The notes below the pieces were generated by a model. It searched no databases and had not been told where the DNA came from. It saw only the letters and a program-made list of their open reading frames with translations. Positions 31,930 to 37,496 of a stretch of DNA of 37,496 nucleotides are shown one piece after another (positions within the stretch are counted from its first letter, which is position 1; every line of letters starts with the position of its first letter). Origin of the DNA: WJMB01 sp964581465 (GTDB lineage: Bacteria > RBG-13-66-14). The stretch covers positions 1-37,496 of the forward strand of contig CAZOOP010000041.1 of the NCBI GenBank assembly GCA_964581465.1, in the 5' to 3' direction. The position numbers were made by a program, and so were the translations under genes.

Positions 31930-32670
31930 TTGCGGGAGATCGCCGTCAGGCTCGATAACGTTTCGGTGACCCTGGGAGAGCACCGAGCCTTGATCGAGGT
32001 CACCGCCGAGGTTCCCCGGGGTGCCCTGACGGCGGTCATCGGTCCCAACGGGGCGGGCAAGACGACGCTCTTGCAAGCCGTCCTCGGTCTCGTGCCCCAC
32101 CGGGGAAGGATATCCTTTCCCGCCTTCGGTGATTCGCCGCGCTTCGGCTACGTGCCTCAACATCTGGGCTTGGACCCCGGCGCGCCGCTGACCGCCCTCG
32201 AGTTCGCCCTGCTGGGCATCCAGCGACGACCGCTCTGGCTGGGACGCCGGAGTGGGCCGGGGCGCCGCGCCCTGAAGGAGCTGGAGGCCGTCGGCGCTTC
32301 CCATCTGGCCGGGCGGCCCCTGGCCGGCCTCTCCGGCGGCGAGCGCCAACGGGTGCTGCTGGCCGCCGCCCTGGCCCTCGATCCTCAGTTGCTGCTCCTC
32401 GACGAGCCGGCGGCCGGCGTCGATCGGGTCGGCGGCGAGCGCTTCCACGAGCTGCTGGGCGCTCTGACCGCCGAACGCGGCCTGACAGCGCTGATGGTCA
32501 GCCACGATCTGAGCATGGTCTCGACCCACGCCGCCCGGGTGCTCTGTCTCAACCGCCGCCTGATGGGCGTCGGTTGCGCCCCCGAGGAGATCACCGTCGA
32601 GACCCTGACCCGGATGTACGGCGAGCGCGTGGGCTTCTTCGAGCACCACCACGAAGCGGCGGGAGACTAG
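31930..32670 (+). CDS. znuC: Zinc ABC transporter ATP-binding protein
   Basis: A 246-residue ABC ATPase that powers zinc import. Walker A GPNGAGKTT (38-46), Q-loop YVPQ, signature LSGGERQRV, Walker B LLLLDEP and the switch His in VSHD are all intact. The start is the TTG at 31930, one base after the znuA stop; no ribosome-binding site of its own is clear, so translation probably depends on znuA. A C-terminal EHHHEAAGD adds a few His. Manganese or iron importers of the same family are the alternative, but the His-rich partner favours zinc. Confidence 0.95.
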   Translation: MREIAVRLDNVSVTLGEHRALIEVTAEVPRGALTAVIGPNGAGKTTLLQAVLGLVPHRGRISFPAFGDSPRFGYVPQHLGLDPGAPLTALEFALLGIQRRPLWLGRRSGPGRRALKELEAVGASHLAGRPLAGLSGGERQRVLLAAALALDPQLLLLDEPAAGVDRVGGERFHELLGALTAERGLTALMVSHDLSMVSTHAARVLCLNRRLMGVGCAPEEITVETLTRMYGERVGFFEHHHEAAGD

Positions 32671-32673
32671 GGG

Positions 32674-33534
32674 ATGATGACTCCGCTCTACGACTTCGTC
32701 GGATGGCTGCTGCCCGGAGACCTGGGCGGGATGCTCTTCCTCCAGCGGGCCCTGGTCGCCGGGGTCTTCCTGGCCACCGCCGCGGGCATCCTGGGCGTCG
32801 GGGTGGTCGGCCACCGCCTGTCCTACTTCTCCAACGCCGTGAGCCATTCCAGCTTCACCGGCGTGGCCGTCGGGCTGCTCTCCGGGATCTCGCCCTACCT
32901 GACCCTGGTTGGCTTCGCCGTGCTGGTCGGTCTGGGGATCACCGCCCTGCGCCGCCGGGGGAGCCTGGCCACCGACACCGTGGTCGGCGTGGTCTTCGCT
33001 ACGGTGATGGCCCTGGGAATCGCCCTGCTCTCGGCCTATCGAGGTCTGGGGCGCGAGCTGAGCGTCTACATCTACGGCGACATCCTGACCCTGGCCGACA
33101 CCGAGGTGTTGCTGACCTTGATCTGTCTGCTGGCCGCCGTCGTCTTCGCCGTTCTGTTCTACAACAAGCTGGCCCTGACAGCGGTCAGCCCCGCCGTGGC
33201 CCGGGCCTCCGGGGTGAAGGTCGCCGCCCTCGAGTACGCCCACGCGGCGCTGATCGCCGCCGTGGTCGCCGTGGCCGTTCGCGCCGTGGGGATCCTCTTC
33301 GTCACCGCGCTGCTGATCCTGCCCGCCGCCGCCGCCCGCAACCTGGCCCGCCGCCAGGGGACGATGTTCTGGTGGGCCACCGGTCTGGGGGCGTTGTCCG
33401 CCGTCGGCGGCATCCTGGCCAGCGTGGTTCTGAACACCGCCACCGCCGCGTCAATCATCCTGGTCGGAGCGGTGCTCTTCGGCGTGTCCCTGGTCGTCGC
33501 CCGCCTGCGAAGAGTCGGCGTCCGCCGTGAGTAG
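32674..33534 (+). CDS. znuB: Zinc ABC transporter permease
   Basis: A 286-residue ABC-3 family permease with about eight membrane spans, forming the channel of the importer with ZnuC. Family marks include the N-terminal FLQRALVAGVFLATAAGILGV in part, VSHSSFTGVAVGLLSGISP (about 52-70), IYGDILTLADTEVL (about 131) and LFVTALLILPAAAARNLA (about 208-225), the ATPase-coupling region. The ATG at 32674 is preceded by AGGGG at the end of znuC. No U-rich terminator is seen after it, but several hairpins occur at 33777-33950. Confidence 0.94.
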   Translation: MMTPLYDFVGWLLPGDLGGMLFLQRALVAGVFLATAAGILGVGVVGHRLSYFSNAVSHSSFTGVAVGLLSGISPYLTLVGFAVLVGLGITALRRRGSLATDTVVGVVFATVMALGIALLSAYRGLGRELSVYIYGDILTLADTEVLLTLICLLAAVVFAVLFYNKLALTAVSPAVARASGVKVAALEYAHAALIAAVVAVAVRAVGILFVTALLILPAAAARNLARRQGTMFWWATGLGALSAVGGILASVVLNTATAASIILVGAVLFGVSLVVARLRRVGVRRE

Positions 33535-33870
33535 AGCCGTCTACGGCGAAGCTGGATAGATTTTCTGGTCTATTCACCACGCCACTCTATTCGTGAGCGG
33601 GGTTGGGGGGATTAATCCCTCGACTCCGTCGTTTCATCGACATGAAGCGATTGCGGGTCCGACTAAGCCGGGTGTGCTGACGGGGCGGCGGGAAACTCAT
33701 CGGTCCAGCAGCGGTGTTCAAAACATAACCGCATACCGGCTCCGATCTATCCAAGCTCATACCCGGATGTAGCTAAGCGGATCACGACGGGACCGCCTTT
33801 CGGTTTAATGGTAATCCGCAGGTGCGCCCAGGGAACCGGAGTGTGGACTAGCCACACCGTGATTGGGCGT
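33535..33870. other. Intergenic with several hairpins, no gene
   Basis: It contains a palindrome GGGATTAATCCC (about 33610), a two-stem structure (GCGGAT at 33777 with ATCCGC at 33814; inner ACCG/CGGT) and a perfect GTGTGG-ACTAG-CCACAC hairpin (33841-33857). The cluster follows znuB and could be a 3' untranslated region or a small RNA. No promoter is evident. Confidence 0.4.
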
Positions 33871-33878
33871 TAACGGAG

Positions 33879-33951
33879 GGCCGGCGCTGTTCTTGCCCGC
33901 CGACCTCCCCGCGCGGGGAGGTCGGCGGCGAGCAAGAACCGTGACGGCCCG
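33879..33951. repeat. Inverted repeat, hairpin family copy IV (subfamily b)
   Basis: The central perfect palindrome GCCGACCTCCCCGCG and its complement (33898-33927) is extended by TTCTTGC on the left and GCAAGAA on the right with a three-base asymmetry. The right arm read in reverse is GGGCCGTCACGGTTCTTGC, sharing CACGxTTCTTGC with copies I and II. It lies between the convergent znuB and porB genes. Confidence 0.8.
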
Positions 33952-33969
33952 GACATGGGTCACGATGCG

Positions 33970-34001
33970 AAAACGGGCGGTCCCCGGCGGGATCGCCCGT
34001 T
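33970..34001 (-). terminator. Rho-independent terminator of the por operon
   Basis: On the minus strand AACGGGCG (34001-33994) pairs with CGCCCGTT (33979-33972), with a GC-rich loop, and is followed by a short T-run (33973-33970). It lies about 21 bases after the porB stop. Confidence 0.75.
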
Positions 34002-34022
34002 ATGGTTTTCAATCCAGCAGCA

Positions 34023-34934
34023 CTAGCCCAGTTCGGCCATCTCCTCGGCGAGGGCCTCGGTCATCTTGACCTTGGCCTCGAGGGTCTTCCAGCGCAGGTC
34101 GCGCATCTTCTTGATGTGCTCGATCTGCTCCGGGGTCAGGTGGCGGAAGCGGCCCTGGAGTTTGAGGTAATCCTCGATGGGCTTGAAGGTCTTGGGTTTG
34201 TAGCTGATCTTGTAGACGCCGTTCTCGACCTCGAACAGCGGTACCAGGCCGGTCTGGACGCCCAAACGCACGGCCTTGATGGCGTTCTCCGATTTCATCT
34301 TCCAGCCCGGGATGCAACTGGCGAAGATCTGGATGAACTTGGCGCCGCGAATCTCTTTGGCCTTGGCGACCTTGGCCATCAGGTCCTTGGGGTTGCTGAT
34401 CGCCGCGGTGGCGGTGTAGCGGATGCCGTGGGCCACCATGATCTCGATCAGGTTCTTCTTCTCTTCCTTCTTGAAGTGGCGCACCGGCGTGGTGGTGGTC
34501 CAAGCCCCCCAGGGGGTGGAGCTGGAGCGTTGGATGCCGGTGTTCATGTAGGCTTCGTTGTCGTAGCAGATGTAGATGATGTCCTCGTCGCGCTCCACGG
34601 CGCCGGAGAGGGCTTGGATGCCGATGTCGGCGGTGCCGCCGTCGCCGGCCCAGGCCAGCACGGTGGTGTGGTCGTTGCCGCGGATGGCGAAGCCCTGGCG
34701 CAGTCCCGAGGCCGCCGAGGCGGCCGTCTCGAAGGCCGTGTGGAACAGCGGAACCTTGGTGGCCGAGTAGGGGAAGGGACCGTCGATGACGCTCCAGCAG
34801 CAGGCCGGCACGCACATCGCGGTATCGGGTCCCAGGGCTTTCAACGCGTAACGTAGCGCCAGCACGCAGCCGCAGCCCTGGCAGGCCACGGTGCCGCTGG
34901 TGATGTACTCCTCTTTGGGAATGGGATACTTCAT
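34023..34934 (-). CDS. porB: 2-oxoacid:ferredoxin oxidoreductase, beta subunit (pyruvate type)
   Basis: A 303-residue thiamine-diphosphate-binding subunit. ACQGCGC (Cys18, Cys21), PACC (about 45) and ASCIPGW (about 206) supply the cysteines expected for the proximal 4Fe-4S cluster; the cofactor motif is GDGGTADIGIQALSGAVERD to NEAYMNTG (about 97-133). With the alpha, gamma and delta subunits it oxidises a 2-oxoacid, most likely pyruvate, to acyl-CoA and CO2 and reduces ferredoxin. Pyruvate is favoured by the four-subunit layout and by the PorB-like start, but 2-oxoisovalerate remains possible. GAGG lies about ten bases before the ATG. Last gene of the operon, 44 bases after porA. Confidence 0.93.
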   Translation of the reverse strand: MKYPIPKEEYITSGTVACQGCGCVLALRYALKALGPDTAMCVPACCWSVIDGPFPYSATKVPLFHTAFETAASAASGLRQGFAIRGNDHTTVLAWAGDGGTADIGIQALSGAVERDEDIIYICYDNEAYMNTGIQRSSSTPWGAWTTTTPVRHFKKEEKKNLIEIMVAHGIRYTATAAISNPKDLMAKVAKAKEIRGAKFIQIFASCIPGWKMKSENAIKAVRLGVQTGLVPLFEVENGVYKISYKPKTFKPIEDYLKLQGRFRHLTPEQIEHIKKMRDLRWKTLEAKVKMTEALAEEMAELG

Positions 34935-34978
34935 CGTCGCAAACCTCGCCTTCTTGGGGCCGCCGGCCCGTGGTGGTC

Positions 34979-36136
34979 TCAGGCCAGCTTGGCGCCCTGC
35001 CAGTTGATGTCGCTCTCGGGGCTCTGTTCGGCGGTCTGGCGGATCATCTCCAGGATGCTGTCAACGGTGATGTCGCGACCGCCCAGGCCGGCGATGAAGC
35101 CGTGAATCTCCGGGCGCTCGTCCTCGCCGTAGAGGCAGCTCTTGATTTCGGTGAAGAAGACGCCCTCGGAGCCGTAGCTGATGTTGCGGTCGATAACGCC
35201 CAGGCGTTTACGGCCCTTGGCGATCTCGCGGATTTGGGGCTTGGGGAAGGGGCGCAGCAGGCGGACCTTGACGTTGCCGACCTTGATGCCCCGCTCCCGG
35301 GCGGCGTCGACGGCGTCTTTGGCCGTGCTGGCCACGGTGCCCGAGGTGAAGATCAGGAAGTCGGCGTCATCGGTGCGGTAGCCTTCGACGACGGGATAGC
35401 TGCGGCCGAAGACTTTTTCGAACTTCTTGTCCTCCTCGACGATCAGGTCGAGAGCCTCATCCATCGCCCGTTGCATCTTGATCTGCAGCTCGTAGTACCA
35501 GTGCTCGTTGGTCAGGGCGCCATAGGCCGGGTGGCCGTGGGCGGGATCCATGTCGAACTCGGCCTGGTACTTGGGCAGGTAGCTGTCGACGAGTTCGATG
35601 TCGGGCACGTCGACGGGCTCCGAGGTGTGGGAGAGCACGAAGGCGTCAAGGATAAACATCGCCGGCATCTTGACCTGCTCGGCGACCTTGAAGGACTGGA
35701 TGACCGTGTCGAGGACCTCCTGGTTGCTGGAGCAGTAGAACTGCATCCAGCCGGTGTCGCGCCGGGAGATCGTGTCGTTCTGGTCGGTCCAGATGGTCCA
35801 GGGCGGACCCATGGCGCGGTTGATGTTGGCCATGACGATGGGCAGCCGGGCGTGGGAGGCCCAGTGCAGCATCTCATCCATCAGGGCCAGGCCCTGGGCG
35901 CTGGTGGCGGTGAAGGCGCGGGAGCCGGCGGCCGAGGCGCCGATGCAGGCGGCCATCGCCGAGTGCTCGCTCTCGACCTTGACGAAGCGGGCGTCCATCT
36001 CGCCGTCGGCGCAGAGTTCGCTGATCCGCTCGACGATCTGGGTCTGCGGGGTGATCGGGTACGCCGCGACGACCTCGGCCCGCGCCACCATGGCGCCGAA
36101 GGAGACGGAGTGGTTACCGGTGAGAACCTTCTTCAT
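34979..36136 (-). CDS. porA: 2-oxoacid:ferredoxin oxidoreductase, alpha subunit
   Basis: A 385-residue subunit carrying the thiamine-interacting domain: GNHSVSFGAMVARAEVVAAYPITPQTQIVE at the start in part, VKVESEHSAMAACIGASAAGSRAFTATSAQG (about 53-83) and IVMANINRAMGPP (about 99). The C-terminal third is the transketolase-C-like domain (DADFLIFTSGTVASTAKDAVD; VRLLRPFP). Length is normal for PorA of four-subunit enzymes. Its ATG directly follows the porD stop (TAGATG) and uses GGAGGAGGG inside porD, so translation is coupled. Confidence 0.95.
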   Translation of the reverse strand: MKKVLTGNHSVSFGAMVARAEVVAAYPITPQTQIVERISELCADGEMDARFVKVESEHSAMAACIGASAAGSRAFTATSAQGLALMDEMLHWASHARLPIVMANINRAMGPPWTIWTDQNDTISRRDTGWMQFYCSSNQEVLDTVIQSFKVAEQVKMPAMFILDAFVLSHTSEPVDVPDIELVDSYLPKYQAEFDMDPAHGHPAYGALTNEHWYYELQIKMQRAMDEALDLIVEEDKKFEKVFGRSYPVVEGYRTDDADFLIFTSGTVASTAKDAVDAARERGIKVGNVKVRLLRPFPKPQIREIAKGRKRLGVIDRNISYGSEGVFFTEIKSCLYGEDERPEIHGFIAGLGGRDITVDSILEMIRQTAEQSPESDINWQGAKLA

Positions 36137-36442
36137 CTACTTGCCCTCCTCCAGCATGACGATGCACTTCTTGGGGCACTCGACGGCGCAGACGCCGCAA
36201 CCCTTGCAGTAGACCAGGTCGATCTCGGGGAAGCCGTCGGCGTTCTCCACGATGGACAGGTCAGGGCAAAACTGCCAGCAGATACCGCACTTGATGCACT
36301 CGTCGTGGTTGATTTTGGGATAGACGTTGCGCCAGGAGCCGGTCTCGTTGACGAACATCTGGCCCATGGTGCGCGCCATGGGCGGCAGGTCGTCGATGTT
36401 CTTGAGCGGGATGACGTAGTCTTCGGGTTTTTTGTTTGCCAT
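36137..36442 (-). CDS. porD: 2-oxoacid:ferredoxin oxidoreductase, delta subunit (ferredoxin)
   Basis: A 101-residue ferredoxin-like subunit with two 4Fe-4S motifs, CIKCGICWQFCP (about 49-60) and CKGCGVCAVECP (about 79-90), that pass electrons from the beta subunit to external ferredoxin. The N-terminal 45 residues (including GSWRNVYPKINHDE) match PorD. The ATG at 36442 has AAGGAG ten bases upstream. It lies 19 bases after porG and abuts porA. Confidence 0.95.
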   Translation of the reverse strand: MANKKPEDYVIPLKNIDDLPPMARTMGQMFVNETGSWRNVYPKINHDECIKCGICWQFCPDLSIVENADGFPEIDLVYCKGCGVCAVECPKKCIVMLEEGK

Positions 36443-36461
36443 ATCGCTTGCTCCTTGAAGA

Positions 36462-37022
36462 TTATAGCTCCAGCGCGGCGAAGGCGTCGCGGGAGGCCTT
36501 GGCGTTCTCGGCGCGCTTGGCCGGGGCGCTCTCCTCGATGACGGCGGCCAGATCGTCGATGCTGGCCAGACCCGTGGACTTGGCCGCCACACCGAGCATC
36601 GCCGTGTTGACGATCGGCGTGGCCATCGAGCCCAGGCCGTGCTTGACGGCAATCTCGGTGGCGTTGATGGCGTGGACCTCGTAATCGCCCTCCAGGTCGT
36701 GAGCCTGCTTGAGGGTCTCGACGTCCTTGGCGGTGTTGACCACCATTACGCCGCCGGGCTTGATGCCCGCGGTGCAATCGACCTTGTTCATCAGCGTCTC
36801 GGATAGAACGAAGACGTAGTCCGGGTTTTCGATGTTGTGCCTGGCGCGGATCTCGTCGTCGCTGACGCGCACGAAGCTCTGCACCGGAGCGCCGCGGCGC
36901 TCCACGCCGAACATCGGGAAGGCCTGGACGCTCTTGCCGCCGCGGAAACAGGCGTCGGCGAACATCTTGCAGGCGCTGGCCGCGCCCTGGCCCCCGCGTC
37001 CGTGGAAGCGGATCTCGATCAT
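36462..37022 (-). CDS. porG: 2-oxoacid:ferredoxin oxidoreductase, gamma subunit
   Basis: A 186-residue subunit with RFHGRGGQGAASACKMFADA at the start, FPMFGVERRGAPVQSFVRVSD and the closing TPIVNTAMLGVAAKSTGL, all typical of the PorG/KorC family. It completes the heterotetramer and contacts coenzyme A in known structures. The ATG at 37022 follows GAAAGGTAA; an upstream reading would cross the structured leader and is not conserved. First gene of porG-D-A-B. Confidence 0.94.
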   Translation of the reverse strand: MIEIRFHGRGGQGAASACKMFADACFRGGKSVQAFPMFGVERRGAPVQSFVRVSDDEIRARHNIENPDYVFVLSETLMNKVDCTAGIKPGGVMVVNTAKDVETLKQAHDLEGDYEVHAINATEIAVKHGLGSMATPIVNTAMLGVAAKSTGLASIDDLAAVIEESAPAKRAENAKASRDAFAALEL

Positions 37023-37364
37023 CGGGTTACCTTTCGGCTGGTGTTGGGGCGTTGACTGATTGATCCGGCCGCTGGGCCGGGTGGGTTGGATAAGCTGGCT
37101 TGAAGGGCTGTTCGGCACCGCCGACAAAATAAAACCCGCGCGGGCGTGCCGGCGGGGTATGGGGAGCCTTAGCTGTCCAGGATAATCATCGACATAGAGC
37201 AAGCCATCCGACGCGCCGCACGGCGCGGGCGTATCAACAGGGCTGCATTAATCGGAAGTCGACTCGCCATATCCACCGTTCATCCGTGATAGCCCAAGGC
37301 TATCGCGTGGATTATCAACCGGTTATAGAAGCTCTCAGAATGTTTCCTTGCTTTTACGAAACCG
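37023..37364 (-). promoter_or_regulatory. Structured leader of the por operon, possible attenuator
   Basis: The predicted transcript leader is about 340 nt. Hairpins, in transcript order: 37307-37285 (CGCGATAGCC, TTG, GGCTATCACG, one mismatch), 37227-37212 (CGCGCC-GTGC-GGCGCG), and a GC-rich stem (CCCGC at 37156-37152 with GCGGG at 37139-37135) followed directly by TTTTATTTTG (37134-37125). An alternative pairing uses CGGCAC in that loop with GTGCCG just downstream (37118-37113). This layout suits transcription attenuation, but the terminator stem is short. Confidence 0.4.
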
Positions 37365-37370
37365 CCCTCG

Positions 37371-37399
37371 ACTATAACACTTCAGCGGTTCCCGCTCAA
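37371..37399 (-). promoter_or_regulatory. Sigma-70 promoter of the por operon
   Basis: On the minus strand TTGAGC (37399-37394) and TATAGT (37376-37371) are 17 bases apart. The predicted transcription start is near 37364. Confidence 0.65.
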
Positions 37400-37443
37400 G
37401 ATGATTGCGAACGAAATCCGACCCCGACGGTGGGCATTGTACC

Positions 37444-37464
37444 GGGCCGTCACGCTTCTTGCTC
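37444..37464. repeat. Half of a hairpin family copy (V), at the window edge
   Basis: GGGCCGTCACGCTTCTTGCTC differs at one position from the reversed right arm of copy IV (33931-33951). The partner arm would lie beyond the window or in the last 30 bases. Confidence 0.55.
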
Positions 37465-37496
37465 ACCGCCCGCGCCCCATCCGGGTGCGCGGCCGG

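Noticed and set aside
37285..37364. TPP riboswitch in the por leader
   Set aside because: CTGAGAG and GATAATCCACGCG faintly recall the thi box, and the enzyme uses thiamine diphosphate, but the GGGGTGC box and the CTGGATAATGCCAGC core are not there.
1..37496. tRNA, rRNA, tmRNA, RNase P RNA and CRISPR arrays
   Set aside because: I scanned by eye for T-loop patterns, the RNase P start box and short regular direct repeats with spacers and found none. A covariance search would be more reliable.

Overview
This is GC-rich bacterial chromosome with tight short operons, GTG and TTG starts, Shine-Dalgarno sites and several lipoprotein signal peptides. A pyruvate-type ferredoxin oxidoreductase operon suggests an anaerobe. 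No rRNA, tRNA or complete marker protein was available for placement. The gene mix (DUF3160 protein, secreted HEAT-repeat protein, kinase-free PASTA protein, lone rfbB) would fit an uncultured candidate phylum such as Coatesbacteria, but that is a guess. I see no intact mobile element, CRISPR array or phage genes.

Layout. 1-9.1 kb, mostly minus strand: PolX-type polymerase/PHP protein, SGNH hydrolase, a repeat-bearing spacer, class I aminotransferase, RlmB-like methyltransferase, PD40-repeat lipoprotein, IspF. 9.5-15.3 kb, plus strand: polysaccharide deacetylase overlapping rsmB, a PASTA protein followed by rpe, then ffh. 15.3-16.4 kb: AT-richer spacer made largely of degenerate repeats. 16.4-22.7 kb: tandem-GNAT protein (minus), then YhhN-family membrane protein, two related small secreted proteins, a membrane-anchored unknown, rfbB with a clear terminator, and a lipoprotein. 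23.1-29.0 kb, minus strand: secreted HEAT-repeat/SH3 protein and membrane-anchored PD40/DUF3160 protein. 29.1-33.5 kb, plus strand: zinc-uptake locus, with a promoter overlapping a palindrome, a roughly 700-nt repeat-bearing leader, a small His/Cys-rich membrane protein, a Fur/Zur-type regulator, and znuA-znuC-znuB. 34.0-37.4 kb, minus strand: porG-porD-porA-porB with a leader of about 340 nt.

The most unusual material is between the genes. (1) A hairpin family: three copies have perfect 20-bp inverted arms that differ between copies at two positions, and each difference is matched on the other arm, so base pairing appears conserved. A fourth copy and a half copy at the right edge form a related subfamily. 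(2) A dispersed, decayed repeat of three modules (R1, R2, R3) near 1, 4.6-4.9, 15.5-16.2 and 29.2-29.6 kb; one copy lies in the leader of the zinc locus. (3) The zinc locus itself, where a small unrecognised His- and Cys-containing membrane protein overlaps the start of the metalloregulator gene. (4) The por leader, which has a strong promoter, hairpins and a GC-rich stem followed by a U-rich tract before the first gene, as expected of an attenuator or riboswitch. Functions proposed for these four are inference.
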